A stretch of DNA of 53,826 bases from Deltaproteobacteria bacterium (GTDB lineage Bacteria; Myxococcota_A; Polyangia; Polyangiales; Ga0077539): NCBI GenBank assembly GCA_016218725.1, contig JACRDB010000080.1:1-53826 (forward strand), given 5' to 3'. Under the pieces are notes generated by a model. The model was not told where the DNA came from, made no database searches, and saw nothing but the letters and a program-made list of their open reading frames with translations. Position 1 is the stretch's first letter. Each line of letters begins with the position of its first letter. Both the position numbers and the translations under genes were made by a program. Below, one piece after another: positions 1-11,731 of the stretch.

Positions 1-485
1 CCGAGCGCGAGGGCGAGCGCCGCGGCGACCGCGACGGCGGCGAGCGAGGCCGCCACCCCCGCGCCCAGGGCCTCCTCCAGGGGCCTCATCGAGCTCGCCA
101 CCACCACCGTGCGCGCGCCGTGGGCCGTCGTGCAGCGGCGCCACCGGGGGCCACCCCACCGCCCGCTCTCGCAGCCCGGGGCGCCGGGCGGCGGCAACCC
201 CGCGTCGCCCCCGAGCCGGCGCCCCCCCCGCCAGAGGGCGATGCGCAGGCCCGCGGCGGCGACCTCGGCCATCTCCTTGTCGGCCTCCTCGGCGGCCTGG
301 GCGTCGTCGTCGGTGATCTCCCCCGTGAGCGTGGCGGCGGCGGCGCGGAGGCGGTGGTCCTCGCGGTCGAGGGTCCACCGCCGCGCGAGCGCGCCGGAGA
401 GCAGCGCGGTGGTGGCGGCCGCCAGCGCCGCGGCGAAGGCCGTAGCCCGCGCCACGCGCCCGGCGAAGGTGCGCGCCGTGGTCAC
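1..485 (-). CDS. Sensor histidine kinase, N-terminal part (cut by window edge)
   Basis: The reading frame starts with a GTG whose last bases overlap the stop of the response regulator (GTGA), so the pair is translationally coupled. The 161 visible residues show a basic N-terminus, a first hydrophobic segment rich in Ala (roughly residues 12-32), a periplasmic stretch of about 100 residues with an acidic patch (EITDDDAQAAEEADKEM), and the start of a second Ala/Val-rich membrane segment near residue 145. This is the usual layout of a membrane sensor kinase before the HAMP and kinase domains, which lie outside the window. By position it should sense the substrate of the adjacent metal efflux pump and phosphorylate the neighbouring regulator. 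The kinase motifs themselves are not visible, so the call rests on topology and context. Confidence 0.75.
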   Translation of the reverse strand, partial: MTTARTFAGRVARATAFAAALAAATTALLSGALARRWTLDREDHRLRAAAATLTGEITDDDAQAAEEADKEMAEVAAAGLRIALWRGGRRLGGDAGLPPPGAPGCESGRWGGPRWRRCTTAHGARTVVVASSMRPLEEALGAGVAASLAAVAVAAALALAL

Positions 486-1155
486 GCGCCCTCCAGGGCG
501 TAGCCCTCGCCGCGGGCGGTGCGAAGGACGCCGTCGCCGAGCTTCCTGCGGATGCGCGCGACGATCACGTCGAGGCTCGCGCTCGCCGCCTCGGACTCCT
601 CCCCCCAGACCGCCTCGAGGATCTCCGCGCGGGGCACGAGCTGCCCCGCGCGCGCCGCCAGCAGCTCCACGACGGCCCACTCGCGCGCCGTGAGCGGGAG
701 CGCCACGCCGCAGCGGGTGGCCCGCCGACCGGTCAGGTCGAGCTCCACCTCCCCGACGCGATGGAACATGGTCCCGGGGAGGGCGCGGCGTCGGCCGAGC
801 GCCCGCACGCGGGCGCGCAGCTCGGCGATCGCGAAGGGCTTGGCGAGGAAGTCGTCGGCGCCCGCGTCGAGGCACTCCACGCGGCAGTCCACCGCGCCGT
901 GGGCCGTGAGCACCAGGAGCGGGGCCACGCAGCCCCGGCGGCGGAGCGCTCGGCAGAGGTCCACGCCGGCCATGTCGGGGAGGCCCAGGTCGAGCACGAT
1001 CACCTGGGGGACCGCCGCGGCGACGGCGCCGAGCGCCTCCGCGGCGTCACGCGCGCCTAGGACCGTGTGACCGTCGTGCGCCAGCGCGCGCGCGACGAGG
1101 TCACGCGTCTCGGCGTTGTCTTCGACGACGAGCACCTGGAGCGGCGCCCCTCGCG

Positions 1156-1159
<4 letters not shown>
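482..1159 (-). CDS. OmpR/PhoB-family response regulator
   Basis: 225 residues. The N-terminal receiver domain shows the acidic pair E13-D14, the phosphoacceptor Asp57 in VLDLGLPD, Thr85 and Lys107 in the FLAKPF motif. The C-terminal half is a winged-helix DNA-binding domain with the family signatures LTAREWAVVELL and the recognition region DVIVARIRRKL, ending in RTARGEGYAL. The GTG start overlaps the stop of the RND gene (GTGA), and its own stop overlaps the kinase start, so efflux pump, regulator and sensor are expressed together. It most likely controls the upstream tripartite metal efflux operon, as CusR/CzcR-type regulators do; that target is inference from position. Confidence 0.93.
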
Positions 1160-4236
<3,077 letters not shown>

Positions 4237-4240
4237 GGTC

Positions 4241-5437
4241 TCAGTGCCCCGCCCCGAACTCGGTGCCGAAGAGCTCCGCGGCGCCGACGGTGACCACCGC
4301 CGTGCCCGCGGCGGGCCCCCGGGTGAGCACCGCGAGGTCGCCCGCGACGTACCCCACGGCGACGCGCCGCCGGACGTAGCTGTGTCGCCCGGGCGCCTCG
4401 TACACCCAGGACCCGCCCTCGACGTCGAAGACCACCGCGGACCAGGGCACCACGGTGGCCTCGCCCGCGTCGCGCAGCGGCAGCGCCACGGACAGGCGCT
4501 CGCCGGGACGGAGCGCGCCGTCGGCGTTGGCCAGCGCGTAGAACACGTCGCTGGTGATCGCGACGGGGTCGCTCGTGGGCGGCCCCTCGACGGGCGTCGC
4601 CACGCGCGCCCCGCCGGCGGCCCCCGAAAGCCCACGCACGGAGGCGGGCGCGGCGCGGTCGACCGCCGCGAGGTCGCCGGTGTATACCGGGACACGCACC
4701 CACAGCTCCGCGACGGCGGTGACCTCGAAGAGGGGGGCGCCCGCGGCGACGGTCTGCCCGTCGGCGGCGAGCACCTGGCGCAGGACCCCGTCGAGGGGCG
4801 CCCGCACGGTGAGGGCGACGTCGGCCTCGAGCGGCGACGCCCCGAGGCGAGCGCGGCGTGCGCGGGCGGCGGCGAGCGTCGCGCGGGCCACGTCGCGGTC
4901 GGCGGCGGCCTCCTCGGACGCGCGCAGGCTGCCTGCGCGCTCCTGGGCGAGCTGGGCGGCGCGGGTCGCGCGGGCCTCGGCGGCCTCGAGGCGCGCGGCG
5001 GCGGAGGCCACCTGCTGGTCGGCCTGGGCGCGGAGGTCGCGGTCCACCGGCGCCAGCGGCACCAGCCTCGCGAGGGTGTCGCCTCGGCGCACCCGCGCGC
5101 CCGCCTGAGGGAGCGCGCCCCGCCCGCCGACCGCGCGCAGCACGCCCGCGAGGGGGGCCGCCAGCATGGCCGAGCGACCCGGCGGGGCGAGCACCTCGCC
5201 GCCGACCTCGCGGGTGCGGGCGACGGTGCGGCGCTCGACGGGCGCGGTGTGGATGTCGAGGCGCCTCTCGGCCTCGGGCGTGAGCGTCACGGTGGTGAGC
5301 TCGGACTCCTGCACGCGGTGGGTCACCGTCGCGGGGGCCGCGTGGGTACCGCCGTGCTGCGTCGGCGCGGGGGTGCAAGCGGCGAGGGCCCCGAGCAGGC
5401 TGGGGAGGAGTCCGAGGGGGCGTCTAGCGCGTGGCAC
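4241..5437 (-). CDS. Periplasmic adaptor (membrane fusion) protein of metal efflux system
   Basis: 398 residues, CzcB/CusB type adaptor linking the RND pump to the outer membrane channel. The N-terminus is a lipoprotein-like signal (LLGALAAC), so the mature protein is probably lipid-anchored at Cys21. After a linker containing a few His residues comes the barrel/lipoyl half (VGGEVLAPPGRSAMLAAPLAGVL), an Ala/Arg-rich coiled-coil hairpin (about residues 135-195), the second lipoyl half (VRAPLDGVLRQVLAADGQTV) and C-terminal beta-barrel and membrane-proximal domains. Its GTG start lies 14 bases inside the end of the outer membrane factor gene, and the RND gene follows after four bases. Confidence 0.92.
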   Translation of the reverse strand: MPRARRPLGLLPSLLGALAACTPAPTQHGGTHAAPATVTHRVQESELTTVTLTPEAERRLDIHTAPVERRTVARTREVGGEVLAPPGRSAMLAAPLAGVLRAVGGRGALPQAGARVRRGDTLARLVPLAPVDRDLRAQADQQVASAAARLEAAEARATRAAQLAQERAGSLRASEEAAADRDVARATLAAARARRARLGASPLEADVALTVRAPLDGVLRQVLAADGQTVAAGAPLFEVTAVAELWVRVPVYTGDLAAVDRAAPASVRGLSGAAGGARVATPVEGPPTSDPVAITSDVFYALANADGALRPGERLSVALPLRDAGEATVVPWSAVVFDVEGGSWVYEAPGRHSYVRRRVAVGYVAGDLAVLTRGPAAGTAVVTVGAAELFGTEFGAGH

Positions 5438-6752
5438 GGCGGCCTCCGGTGCTGCGGTCGAGTTGTGCGGCGGCGCGGCGCACGTCGGCGAGGAGCTCGG
5501 CCTCCCGCAGCCGCGCGTCGAGGAGGCGCCGCGTGGCGTCGAGCACGACGAGATAGGACACCTCGCCCTGCGCGAAGGCCTGCGTCGCGCCGCGGACGAC
5601 CTCCTCGGCGGCGGGCAGCACGTCGGCGCGCCACGGCCCGAGCGCCGCGCGGGCCTGGGCGAGCTGCGCGCGGGCGGCGGTCACCTCGGTGATGACCTGC
5701 TGGCGCACGGCGACGATGCGCCACGCGGCGCGCTCGGCCTCGGCCTCCGCGCGCCCGACGCCGCCCTGGTTCTGGTTGAAGATGGGGAGGGTGAGCTGCG
5801 GTCCGATGCGCCCCGCGTACTCCGTGACGTTCGCGGAGGCGGAGGGCGCGAAGCCGTCCGCGCGGAGAGCGACCGCGAAGACGCGCGAGCGCTCCCACCC
5901 GGCGCGGGCCCCGGCGGCCTCCAGGGCGAGCTCCGCGGCGCGGACGTCGGGCCTCGCCGCGAGCGCCGTGGCCACGAGCGCCGTGGCCCCCTGGGGCTCG
6001 GAGGTCTCGTCGGCGGGGGTGACCATCGCGAGGTCGTCCGGGAGGTCCATGAGCCCGAGGAGCTGCCGGAGCCTCGCGCGGGCGACGGCGGCGTCGGCCC
6101 CGGCGCGGGCGGCCTGCTCCATGGCGGCCCCGGCCTCGACGCGGGTGGCGGCGGCCTCGGGGTCGCCCACGTCGCCCGTCCGGAGCCGGACGGCGGTGAG
6201 CTCTGCGATGGCCCGGGTCGCGCTGGCGGTCTCGGCGCGGAGGCGCGCGCGCGCCACGGCGAGGACGACCTCGGCGTGCGCGACACGCGCGTCCCGCGCG
6301 ACGTCGAGCCCGCTCTGCACGAGGCCACGGGCGACGCGCTCGACGTCGAGCCGCGCGGCCTCGACCCGGCGCGGGCGCTGCCAGAGCGCGTCGATGGGCC
6401 ACGCGAGCCACGCCTCGAGCTGCCGCGGCCCCAGGGGGAAGAGGAGTGACAGCGTCGGGTTGGGCAGGAGCCCCGCGTCGGCGAGGTCCCCGCGCGCGAA
6501 GCCGAGCTTCGCGAGGTCGGACTGGAAGGTGGGATTGTTCCAGAGTGCGATGGCGGCGGCCTCCTCCTCGGTGAGCCCGTCGCCCAGGGAGACGCGCGGG
6601 GGAAGCCGCGGCGCGGTGGAGGCCGCGTCGGCCTCGGCGCGCGGGGCGTGGCCTGTCTGGCTGGAGAGCTCGCGCGCGAGCCACGCCCGGTCGTAGGGGG
6701 AGGTGGCGCAGCCGAGGAGCAACAGGGCGCTGAGCGCCAGGGAGCGGTGCAC
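5424..6752 (-). CDS. TolC-type outer membrane efflux lipoprotein
   Basis: 442 residues, CzcC/CusC-like outer membrane factor. The N-terminus has a short lipoprotein signal (ALSALLLLGCATS). Two long repeated helical halves follow, with the family phrases ALWNNPTFQSDLAKLGFARGDL near the start and VSYLVVLDATRRLLDARLREAELLADVRRAAAQLDRSTGG near the end. The start is a GTG preceded by AAGGA six bases upstream. It is the first gene of the coupled efflux operon (channel, adaptor, pump, regulator, sensor). The upstream gene ends only 25 bases away on the same strand, so the operon promoter, if separate, lies within or just after that gene. Confidence 0.92.
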   Translation of the reverse strand: MHRSLALSALLLLGCATSPYDRAWLARELSSQTGHAPRAEADAASTAPRLPPRVSLGDGLTEEEAAAIALWNNPTFQSDLAKLGFARGDLADAGLLPNPTLSLLFPLGPRQLEAWLAWPIDALWQRPRRVEAARLDVERVARGLVQSGLDVARDARVAHAEVVLAVARARLRAETASATRAIAELTAVRLRTGDVGDPEAAATRVEAGAAMEQAARAGADAAVARARLRQLLGLMDLPDDLAMVTPADETSEPQGATALVATALAARPDVRAAELALEAAGARAGWERSRVFAVALRADGFAPSASANVTEYAGRIGPQLTLPIFNQNQGGVGRAEAEAERAAWRIVAVRQQVITEVTAARAQLAQARAALGPWRADVLPAAEEVVRGATQAFAQGEVSYLVVLDATRRLLDARLREAELLADVRRAAAQLDRSTGGRRATR

Positions 6753-6777
6753 GGAGGGTCCTTCGTGAGGACTCCGT

Positions 6778-7587
6778 CTAGCACGCGCACCTTAACCGAA
6801 GCTGAACGCGCAGCGCCGACACCCGGAGGAGCTCCCGCCGCACCGACGATGCATCCGGCCGAAACAAGCGCGTCTCCAACACGCGCGGCGCTCTCGGATC
6901 GAGGCTCCCTTCAGCGCCGAGCCACCAGGTCCGCTCCGTGATCGCCGTGTGCGAGTCGTGGACCGAGTCGTTGTCCGACGCATGCACCTCCAACAGCGGC
7001 AGCGCCCGCAGCGACGCGAGCGATGCCGCCCTGGTCTGCTTCGGCCACAAGCCAACGTGGGCCAGGTCTGGCACCCAGGGGACTGCGGGCAGCGCCTGCG
7101 CGAGCGCCTGCACTGATGGCCCGTCGTCCGCGAGGTACCTGGGCCCCAACGCACGCCGCGGGTACATGGTCTCGATGCCGACGGAGACACCCCGCGCGGA
7201 GGCTAACTCCGTCAGGGTCCCGAAGCCCTCGACGAAGCGCTCGAACGCCGCCGCTTCGTGCCCTGGTTCGTAGGCGCCCGCGTGCACCGAGTAGCGCGAG
7301 GCGCCGAGCTCGGCCAGCAGGTCCATGCGGCGCTCGTGGGCTCCGACGTCGATCCGATCGCAGAGGTTGAAGGGCCTGGCGCGCCCGCCACAGGGGAACG
7401 CGTGGTGACCGGCGAAGGAGACGCCCTCCCGGCGCGCCCGGCGCAGCGCATCGAGGGAACAGTCGGTCCAGCGGGGTCCGATGGCGAGCTCGACCCGCCG
7501 CACGCCGGCGTCGACCAGTTCGCGGAGCGCCTCGTCCAGGGGGACCCCGCCACAGGCGGACAGGCTCACCTCCAACTCGAAGCTCAC
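6778..7587 (-). CDS. TIM-barrel sugar phosphate isomerase/epimerase-like protein
   Basis: 269 residues from the GTG at 7587, which overlaps the preceding stop (GTGA). The start at MSFELEVSLSACGG is preferred to a longer in-frame ATG because of this coupling. The fold is suggested by alternating strands and helices with conserved phrases: VRRVELAIGP, FAGHHAFP, SRYSVHAGAYEPG, VSVGIETMYP, PWVPDLAHVGLW and LLEVHASDND. The His, Glu and Asp residues at strand ends match the metal-binding pattern of the xylose-isomerase-like/AP endonuclease 2 superfamily. The substrate cannot be told from sequence. It is co-oriented and coupled with an unrecognised protein upstream. Confidence 0.7.
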   Translation of the reverse strand: MSFELEVSLSACGGVPLDEALRELVDAGVRRVELAIGPRWTDCSLDALRRARREGVSFAGHHAFPCGGRARPFNLCDRIDVGAHERRMDLLAELGASRYSVHAGAYEPGHEAAAFERFVEGFGTLTELASARGVSVGIETMYPRRALGPRYLADDGPSVQALAQALPAVPWVPDLAHVGLWPKQTRAASLASLRALPLLEVHASDNDSVHDSHTAITERTWWLGAEGSLDPRAPRVLETRLFRPDASSVRRELLRVSALRVQLRLRCAC

Positions 7588-8258
7588 GGCCACCGAACCC
7601 GCACGCGCACCGACGGCGGACGGAGCCAGGGGAGCGCGAACAACAGCATGCACGACACCTCCTCGACGATCGCGTCGAGCCCCTCGTAGCGGTCACGACG
7701 GCCCCCGTTGGGAGCCCCTGCCGGGAAGGTGCCTCCGTCCACGAGGCGCCGCACCTTGTTGGCGACCCGGTCGAGGTAGGGCGGTGTCGGCGCGAAGTGC
7801 CGGTGTGTGGGGTGACGCTCGGCGAGGGGGACGGAGACCGTCCCGGAGCGCATCGCCACCTGGACCTTGGTGGTCGCGCAGCGCGTCAGGAACTCGTGCT
7901 CGTCGTTGTAGTCCTCCTGGTAGCTCACCCGGTAGCCCTCGAAGGCCACTACGTGAGCGGGTTCCCGGAGCAGCTCAGGGACCTCGGCGTGCCGCCCACC
8001 GTCCCGCTCCGCGTCGCGCTCACGACGAAAGGACTGGTACCCAGGCCGGTCGAAGAGGAAGCGCGCGTCCTTGCGGAGCGCGTCCCGGAGCCGACGGCGC
8101 GCGCGGCGGAAGCTCCGCGCCTCGGCGCTGGTCGCCGCCTCCACGGCCTCCACGGCGGCGCGCGTCGCCGCCCGCAGCGCAGCCTCCTGCCCGGCGCGGG
8201 CCTCGCGGAGCGCCTGGAGGGTCTGGTCGTAGTCGGAGAACAAGGTCGCTGGCTGCAC
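7584..8258 (-). CDS. Protein of unknown function
   Basis: Not recognised. 224 residues from a GTG at 8258 (MQPATLFSDYDQ) preceded by AGGAG with seven-base spacing; this start is better supported than the in-frame ATG at 8339, which lies next to the palindromic site and has no ribosome binding site. The first half is Arg/Ala-rich and helical (residues 10-75). The second half has mixed character with the phrases VVAFEGYRVSYQEDYNDEHEFLTRC and ERHPTHRHFAPTPPYLDRVANKVRRLV, then a hydrophobic helix VSCMLLFALPWL near the C-terminus. It is translationally coupled to the TIM-barrel gene, suggesting a shared role. Confidence 0.65.
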   Translation of the reverse strand: MQPATLFSDYDQTLQALREARAGQEAALRAATRAAVEAVEAATSAEARSFRRARRRLRDALRKDARFLFDRPGYQSFRRERDAERDGGRHAEVPELLREPAHVVAFEGYRVSYQEDYNDEHEFLTRCATTKVQVAMRSGTVSVPLAERHPTHRHFAPTPPYLDRVANKVRRLVDGGTFPAGAPNGGRRDRYEGLDAIVEEVSCMLLFALPWLRPPSVRVRVRWP

Positions 8259-8345
8259 GGTGGGTCTCCTGGGTGGTGGGGTTGGAGCCGGGGGTTCGGT
8301 CCACTCCACCTCTCGCGCCTTCGTGCGTGGCGCAACCACCCCATG

Positions 8346-8358
8346 GACATTCCCTGTC
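8346..8358. promoter_or_regulatory. Palindromic site GACA-N5-TGTC, copy 1
   Basis: GACATTCCCTGTC, an inverted repeat of GACA/TGTC around a five-base centre, lies between the end of the HNH gene and the start of the gene at 8258 (minus), about 88 bases from that start codon. Two further copies occur at 18455 and 28981, also upstream of genes. The flanking CATGG is shared with the third copy. It could be a transcription factor site or part of a promoter. Confidence 0.5.
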
Positions 8359-8363
8359 CCGCG

Positions 8364-9128
8364 CTACGCGTTGGCGCGCTCGAACTCCCGACGATGGAGG
8401 GCGAGGTGACCCTGCGAGAGTGGGTGGCGGCGCGGCTCGGCGAGGCGCTGCCCCTCGATGTCCAGGAAGGCAGCGGCCCGGGCGTTCTCCCGCAGCGCCC
8501 GCCGCGCGCGGTCGCCCACGACGAGTCGGAGGTCCTCGTCGAAGGTGATGAGGCACCGGTCGAAGGCGGCGTCGTGCAGGCGGTTCAGCGCGATGCCGTT
8601 GGTAGGGTCCAGGCGGAGCCTCGGGTCCTTGGCCCAGCCCACGATGTGGCTCGCGTTCACGAGCTCCGGGAGCGCCAGGCCCGTCAGCGCACAGCGGCCG
8701 TCGAAGTTCGCCAGCACCACACGGCGAAAGAACTCCTGACCGAGGCGCACCTTCCGCTCGGCTGTGGTCTCCGTCGCGCCCGGGATCATCGAGCCGGGGT
8801 CCGCTCCCCTCTCGACCCTTGTCCTCCAGAGTTCCTCACTCTCCGGCGCGGTGATGTCCGGCTGGGATCGAAACTCCTCCCAGACCTGCCGGTCGAGGTC
8901 ACTGGCGCCCTCTAGGCCATGCACTCCGCGCGCTGCCTCCTCCGGGTCGAGAGAGGTGATGTTGTTGAGCTTCATCGCCACGCTCGACGGCGTGCGTCGG
9001 AGCGCGTTCGCGAGCTCGATCACCCTCGGGTTGCGCGCGTGCTGCTGGCCGAAGGGGATCCGCCAGTAGTGGTGCAGCGCCAGGAGGATCTCCTCGCGCA
9101 CCCACCGCCGACGTGCAGCCCCAGCCAC
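8364..9128 (-). CDS. HNH endonuclease family protein (HNH_2-like)
   Basis: 254 residues from a GTG. The C-terminal part has the HNH nuclease layout seen in the HNH_2 group: RRVVLANFDGRCALTGL, then VNASHIVGWAKDPRLRLDPTNGIALNRLHDAAFDRCLITF (about residues 130-195), with the catalytic His in ASHI, the Asn in TNG and the His in LHD. The N-terminal half begins with REEILLALHHYWRIPFG and SSVAMKLNNITSLDP, a helical region common in front of this nuclease type in restriction-like or defence-associated proteins. No methyltransferase or specificity gene is adjacent, so a classical restriction role is not supported. It may be a stand-alone defence or mobile-element nuclease. Confidence 0.82.
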   Translation of the reverse strand: MAGAARRRWVREEILLALHHYWRIPFGQQHARNPRVIELANALRRTPSSVAMKLNNITSLDPEEAARGVHGLEGASDLDRQVWEEFRSQPDITAPESEELWRTRVERGADPGSMIPGATETTAERKVRLGQEFFRRVVLANFDGRCALTGLALPELVNASHIVGWAKDPRLRLDPTNGIALNRLHDAAFDRCLITFDEDLRLVVGDRARRALRENARAAAFLDIEGQRLAEPRRHPLSQGHLALHRREFERANA

Positions 9129-9190
9129 GGAGTGAGCCTACCAGGTCTCCAGGGCAGTAGCCGCCCACCCGGAGGTGTCCTTCATTCACG

Positions 9191-9457
9191 TCACCTCGAG
9201 GGTGGCGGAGGCGAGGGTATCAGGGCCGGGTCCCGGAAGGCATCGCGATGCCTGTCCTTGAGGGACTGCAGGAGGCCCGGCTCGATGAGCCTCTCCAGGC
9301 CGCTGTACGAGTCCAGATCGATCGTGACCCCGGCGACAGGCAGGACAACCGCGATCTCGTGGTACGAGCGGCTTCCGCCGCCACTGATGTACGCCAGAAC
9401 GGCGAGGGCAACCTCGGTCCGGCGAACGCAGAGCTGAAGAAGGCTATCCTCGGCCAA
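9191..9457 (-). CDS. Possible small protein of unknown function
   Basis: An 88-residue reading frame from a TTG, divergent to the gene at 9460. It begins MAEDSLLQLCVRRTEVALAV and ends in a Pro-rich tail. No ribosome binding site is visible and no family is recognised. It fills an otherwise empty interval of about 330 bases between 9129 and 9459 and has coding-like composition, but it could be a remnant. Low confidence. Confidence 0.3.
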   Translation of the reverse strand: MAEDSLLQLCVRRTEVALAVLAYISGGGSRSYHEIAVVLPVAGVTIDLDSYSGLERLIEPGLLQSLKDRHRDAFRDPALIPSPPPPSR

Positions 9458-9459
9458 GA

Positions 9460-10746
9460 ATGAGTGCCGAGCGTGCCTGCGCGGAATCGGGGCTTCTCGT
9501 CGACGGCGACACGCGGCTCCTGACAGATCCCTGCGAGTACTTTCATCCCGCCGCCGGGGTACAAGTCGGCTGCGGGCGGCTGCGCTGCGAGAGCTGCAGG
9601 GCCTGGGTGCGCGGCGGCCCGCCGGGGCTCGCGCTCAAAGACAACACGAAGGTGGATCTGCGCGCGCTGCACGGTGCGCCCGATTGGTCCGCGCTTCCGT
9701 TCATCGAAGCGGCCTACTCTCTTGGTGCTCGCAAGCGGCTCTATGCCTGCACGTGCACATCCTGGGTCGCCGAGAGTGTCGCGCCGATCGACAACGACCA
9801 CGAGATCGAATCCGATCCGAATGTCCCGTGGCGCTGCGCTGGCCACCCGGTCCCCGACCTACCGCTCTCGCTCGGCGAGCTCCGGATCGACGCGGCGTCG
9901 AACTGGGCGCAGCTCGTCGACAAGGTCCTGCGCGGCAGCTCCCCCCGCGACCTCGAGCGCAAGGATGCGCTCGGCCCCGAGCCCGCGCTCTGGCTCGCGT
10001 GGCTCTACGCGTATCTGCGCGGGCTGCCGGGCGCCGACCATTTGTCGTCGGCGACTGCCGCCCGCCTCGAGGATTCCGATCCGCAGGTCGTCGGCGGCGT
10101 CCTCTACTTCTTCACGCAGTTCCCCCGCGCGCGGGGAATCGAGAAGCTGATCGCGACAGCGGAGGCGGACCTTCACCGCGTCGCCCTCGGATATCCGATC
10201 CCGGAGCATCCGCCGGCGCTCACGTTGTGGGGCGTCATCGAAGCAGCTCGGGTCGAGTCTCTCGCGAAGCGCCTCCTGCTGGTGCCGCGGTCAGCTCTGC
10301 CTCATGACGACCTCGGACCGACCGCCGCGATCGAGTTCGAGCGGCAACGCCGAGCGCGGCTGGGCTGGGACGAGCACACGCTGAAGTTCGTCCTCGACGA
10401 CTTCGCGCTCCTACGAAACAGCGAGCGCGTCGATGTCATCGGCAGCGCGCTCGCACGCTCGGCCGCGGTCTACGGAGCTCCGGAGATGCGGAGGTTCGTC
10501 GCGGATCACATCGTCCAGATCGACAAGGCGTCTCCGGGGCGCTGGCGCCAGGTGATGACGCTGCTCAGCGACTGGCGCGACAAGCCCGCACAAGGGCACC
10601 TCCTCGTCGTCGCAGGCGCGCGCGTCTTCCAGGCGCACCTCGCCACCGTCGACGAGCTTCGCGCCTGGATCGCGGAGCGGCGCGCGACCGGGTGGGTCGA
10701 TGCCGCGTGGGTAGCGCCGCTCGAAGCCATGCTCGCAGCGGGCTGA
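9460..10746 (+). CDS. Unknown protein with N-terminal Cys clusters
   Basis: Not recognised. 428 residues. The first 130 residues hold paired cysteines (VGCGRLRCESCRAW near residues 38-49, YACTCTSW near 92-99, WRCAGHP near 127-133) that could bind zinc. The remainder is helical, Leu/Ala/Arg-rich, with no signal peptide or membrane segment, and looks like a repeat-type scaffold (LARSAAVYGAPEMRRFVADHIVQID). The gene ends two bases before the convergent gene at 10749. Its codon use resembles the neighbouring accessory genes rather than the later part of the window. Confidence 0.7.
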   Translation: MSAERACAESGLLVDGDTRLLTDPCEYFHPAAGVQVGCGRLRCESCRAWVRGGPPGLALKDNTKVDLRALHGAPDWSALPFIEAAYSLGARKRLYACTCTSWVAESVAPIDNDHEIESDPNVPWRCAGHPVPDLPLSLGELRIDAASNWAQLVDKVLRGSSPRDLERKDALGPEPALWLAWLYAYLRGLPGADHLSSATAARLEDSDPQVVGGVLYFFTQFPRARGIEKLIATAEADLHRVALGYPIPEHPPALTLWGVIEAARVESLAKRLLLVPRSALPHDDLGPTAAIEFERQRRARLGWDEHTLKFVLDDFALLRNSERVDVIGSALARSAAVYGAPEMRRFVADHIVQIDKASPGRWRQVMTLLSDWRDKPAQGHLLVVAGARVFQAHLATVDELRAWIAERRATGWVDAAWVAPLEAMLAAG

Positions 10747-10748
10747 CG

Positions 10749-11306
10749 TCAGATCTTGTTCTCGAACGTCGTGCCGGCCCAGCTCGCGATCAATCGGCCG
10801 AGGGTCGTGCACCACCCGCTGTCCATCAGCAGATCGTTGCGGTTGTACGAAGGGTCGCCGGTCGCGGCGAGCGAGATCTCGGTGACGAGCTCGACCTCCT
10901 CGCCCGACCGGAGCACGCCCATGATGCCGCGGTGAGCGTAATCGTCCGACGCCCACGCGAACACGCTCGCGAGGTCCGAGCGTGCGATGACGCGACCATC
11001 TTCGAGCGTGGCTCGATCGCCCGCCACGTCGAGCTGCTTCTTCCGCCTGTCGAACACCTCGAGGCCGGCGGCGTTGGGGACCCAGATGATCCGCGTGAGG
11101 AACTCCGTCTCTGCCTCCTCGCACCCGCGCGCTCTGAGCGACGCGACGAGCGCATCGTGCTCCTCGACGGAGACCAGCGACGTCGCGACCTCCCTGGCGC
11201 CACCCGTAGCCAGGCTGTAGATCGACACCATCCGCTTGCCGTCTTTCTCCTCGCCCGAGGCCACGAGCTCTCTGCGGGGCTCCGCGAGGGCTTCTTCCAA
11301 GGTCAC
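10749..11306 (-). CDS. Protein of unknown function
   Basis: Not recognised. 185 residues, soluble, no signal peptide. Visible phrases are KDGKRMVSIYSLATGGAREVATSLVSVEEHDALVASLRARGCEEAETEFLTRIIWVPNA and, in the second half, RSDLASVFAWASDDYAHRGIMGVLRSGEEVELVTEISLAATGDPSYNRNDLLMDSGWC. It is convergent with the gene at 9460, their stop codons being almost adjacent, and divergent from the truncated gene at 11345. Confidence 0.65.
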   Translation of the reverse strand: MTLEEALAEPRRELVASGEEKDGKRMVSIYSLATGGAREVATSLVSVEEHDALVASLRARGCEEAETEFLTRIIWVPNAAGLEVFDRRKKQLDVAGDRATLEDGRVIARSDLASVFAWASDDYAHRGIMGVLRSGEEVELVTEISLAATGDPSYNRNDLLMDSGWCTTLGRLIASWAGTTFENKI

Positions 11307-11344
11307 GCGCCATTCTACGTCGGCGCGCAGCTATAGTCGCCGCA

Positions 11345-11731
11345 ATGCCCGCGACCGGCGATACCGCGACGTTCGTCACCGCCGCCGGTCCGCGCGCGAC
11401 TCGAACCGTGCCGAGCGCCGACGTGATCGAGCCAGAGCTCGTCGGCTTCGTGCGGAGCGCCATTCGCTGGCTCGATCCGGGCTTCCCGCAAAGGGACCGC
11501 CGCGGCGAGCGCGTGGGTGGCGGCTGGAAGGACGACCAGGAGGTCCAGACCGAGTTCGTCCAGGTCGAGGAACTGGCGAGCGACGGCCGCGGGCTCCGCA
11601 TCATGCGCATCGATCGGATGACGCCGCCGGCGCCCCCATGGGAGGGCGCCGTTCGCGTGATCGTCCTCGGCGCGCCAGTGACCCGTTTGGCCTCCCTGCC
11701 TATCCCCGGCGCCGGCCGGCTCCGCCGCGCG
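11345..11731 (+). pseudogene. Probable 3'-truncated gene of unknown function
   Basis: An ATG-initiated plus-strand frame with convincing codon use (third positions mostly G or C) reads MPATGDTATFVTAAGPRA and continues through VQTEFVQVEELASDGRGLRIMRIDRM to about 11,700. No stop codon follows before the frame runs antisense into the gene at 11732-12604, so the 3' end seems to have been lost. It may be the front half of a gene whose other part survives at 12710-12994, both being in the same strand and phase; that link is speculative. Confidence 0.4.

Noticed and set aside
8364..9128. Restriction-modification system
   Set aside because: Only a nuclease-type protein is present; no methyltransferase or specificity subunit is nearby.
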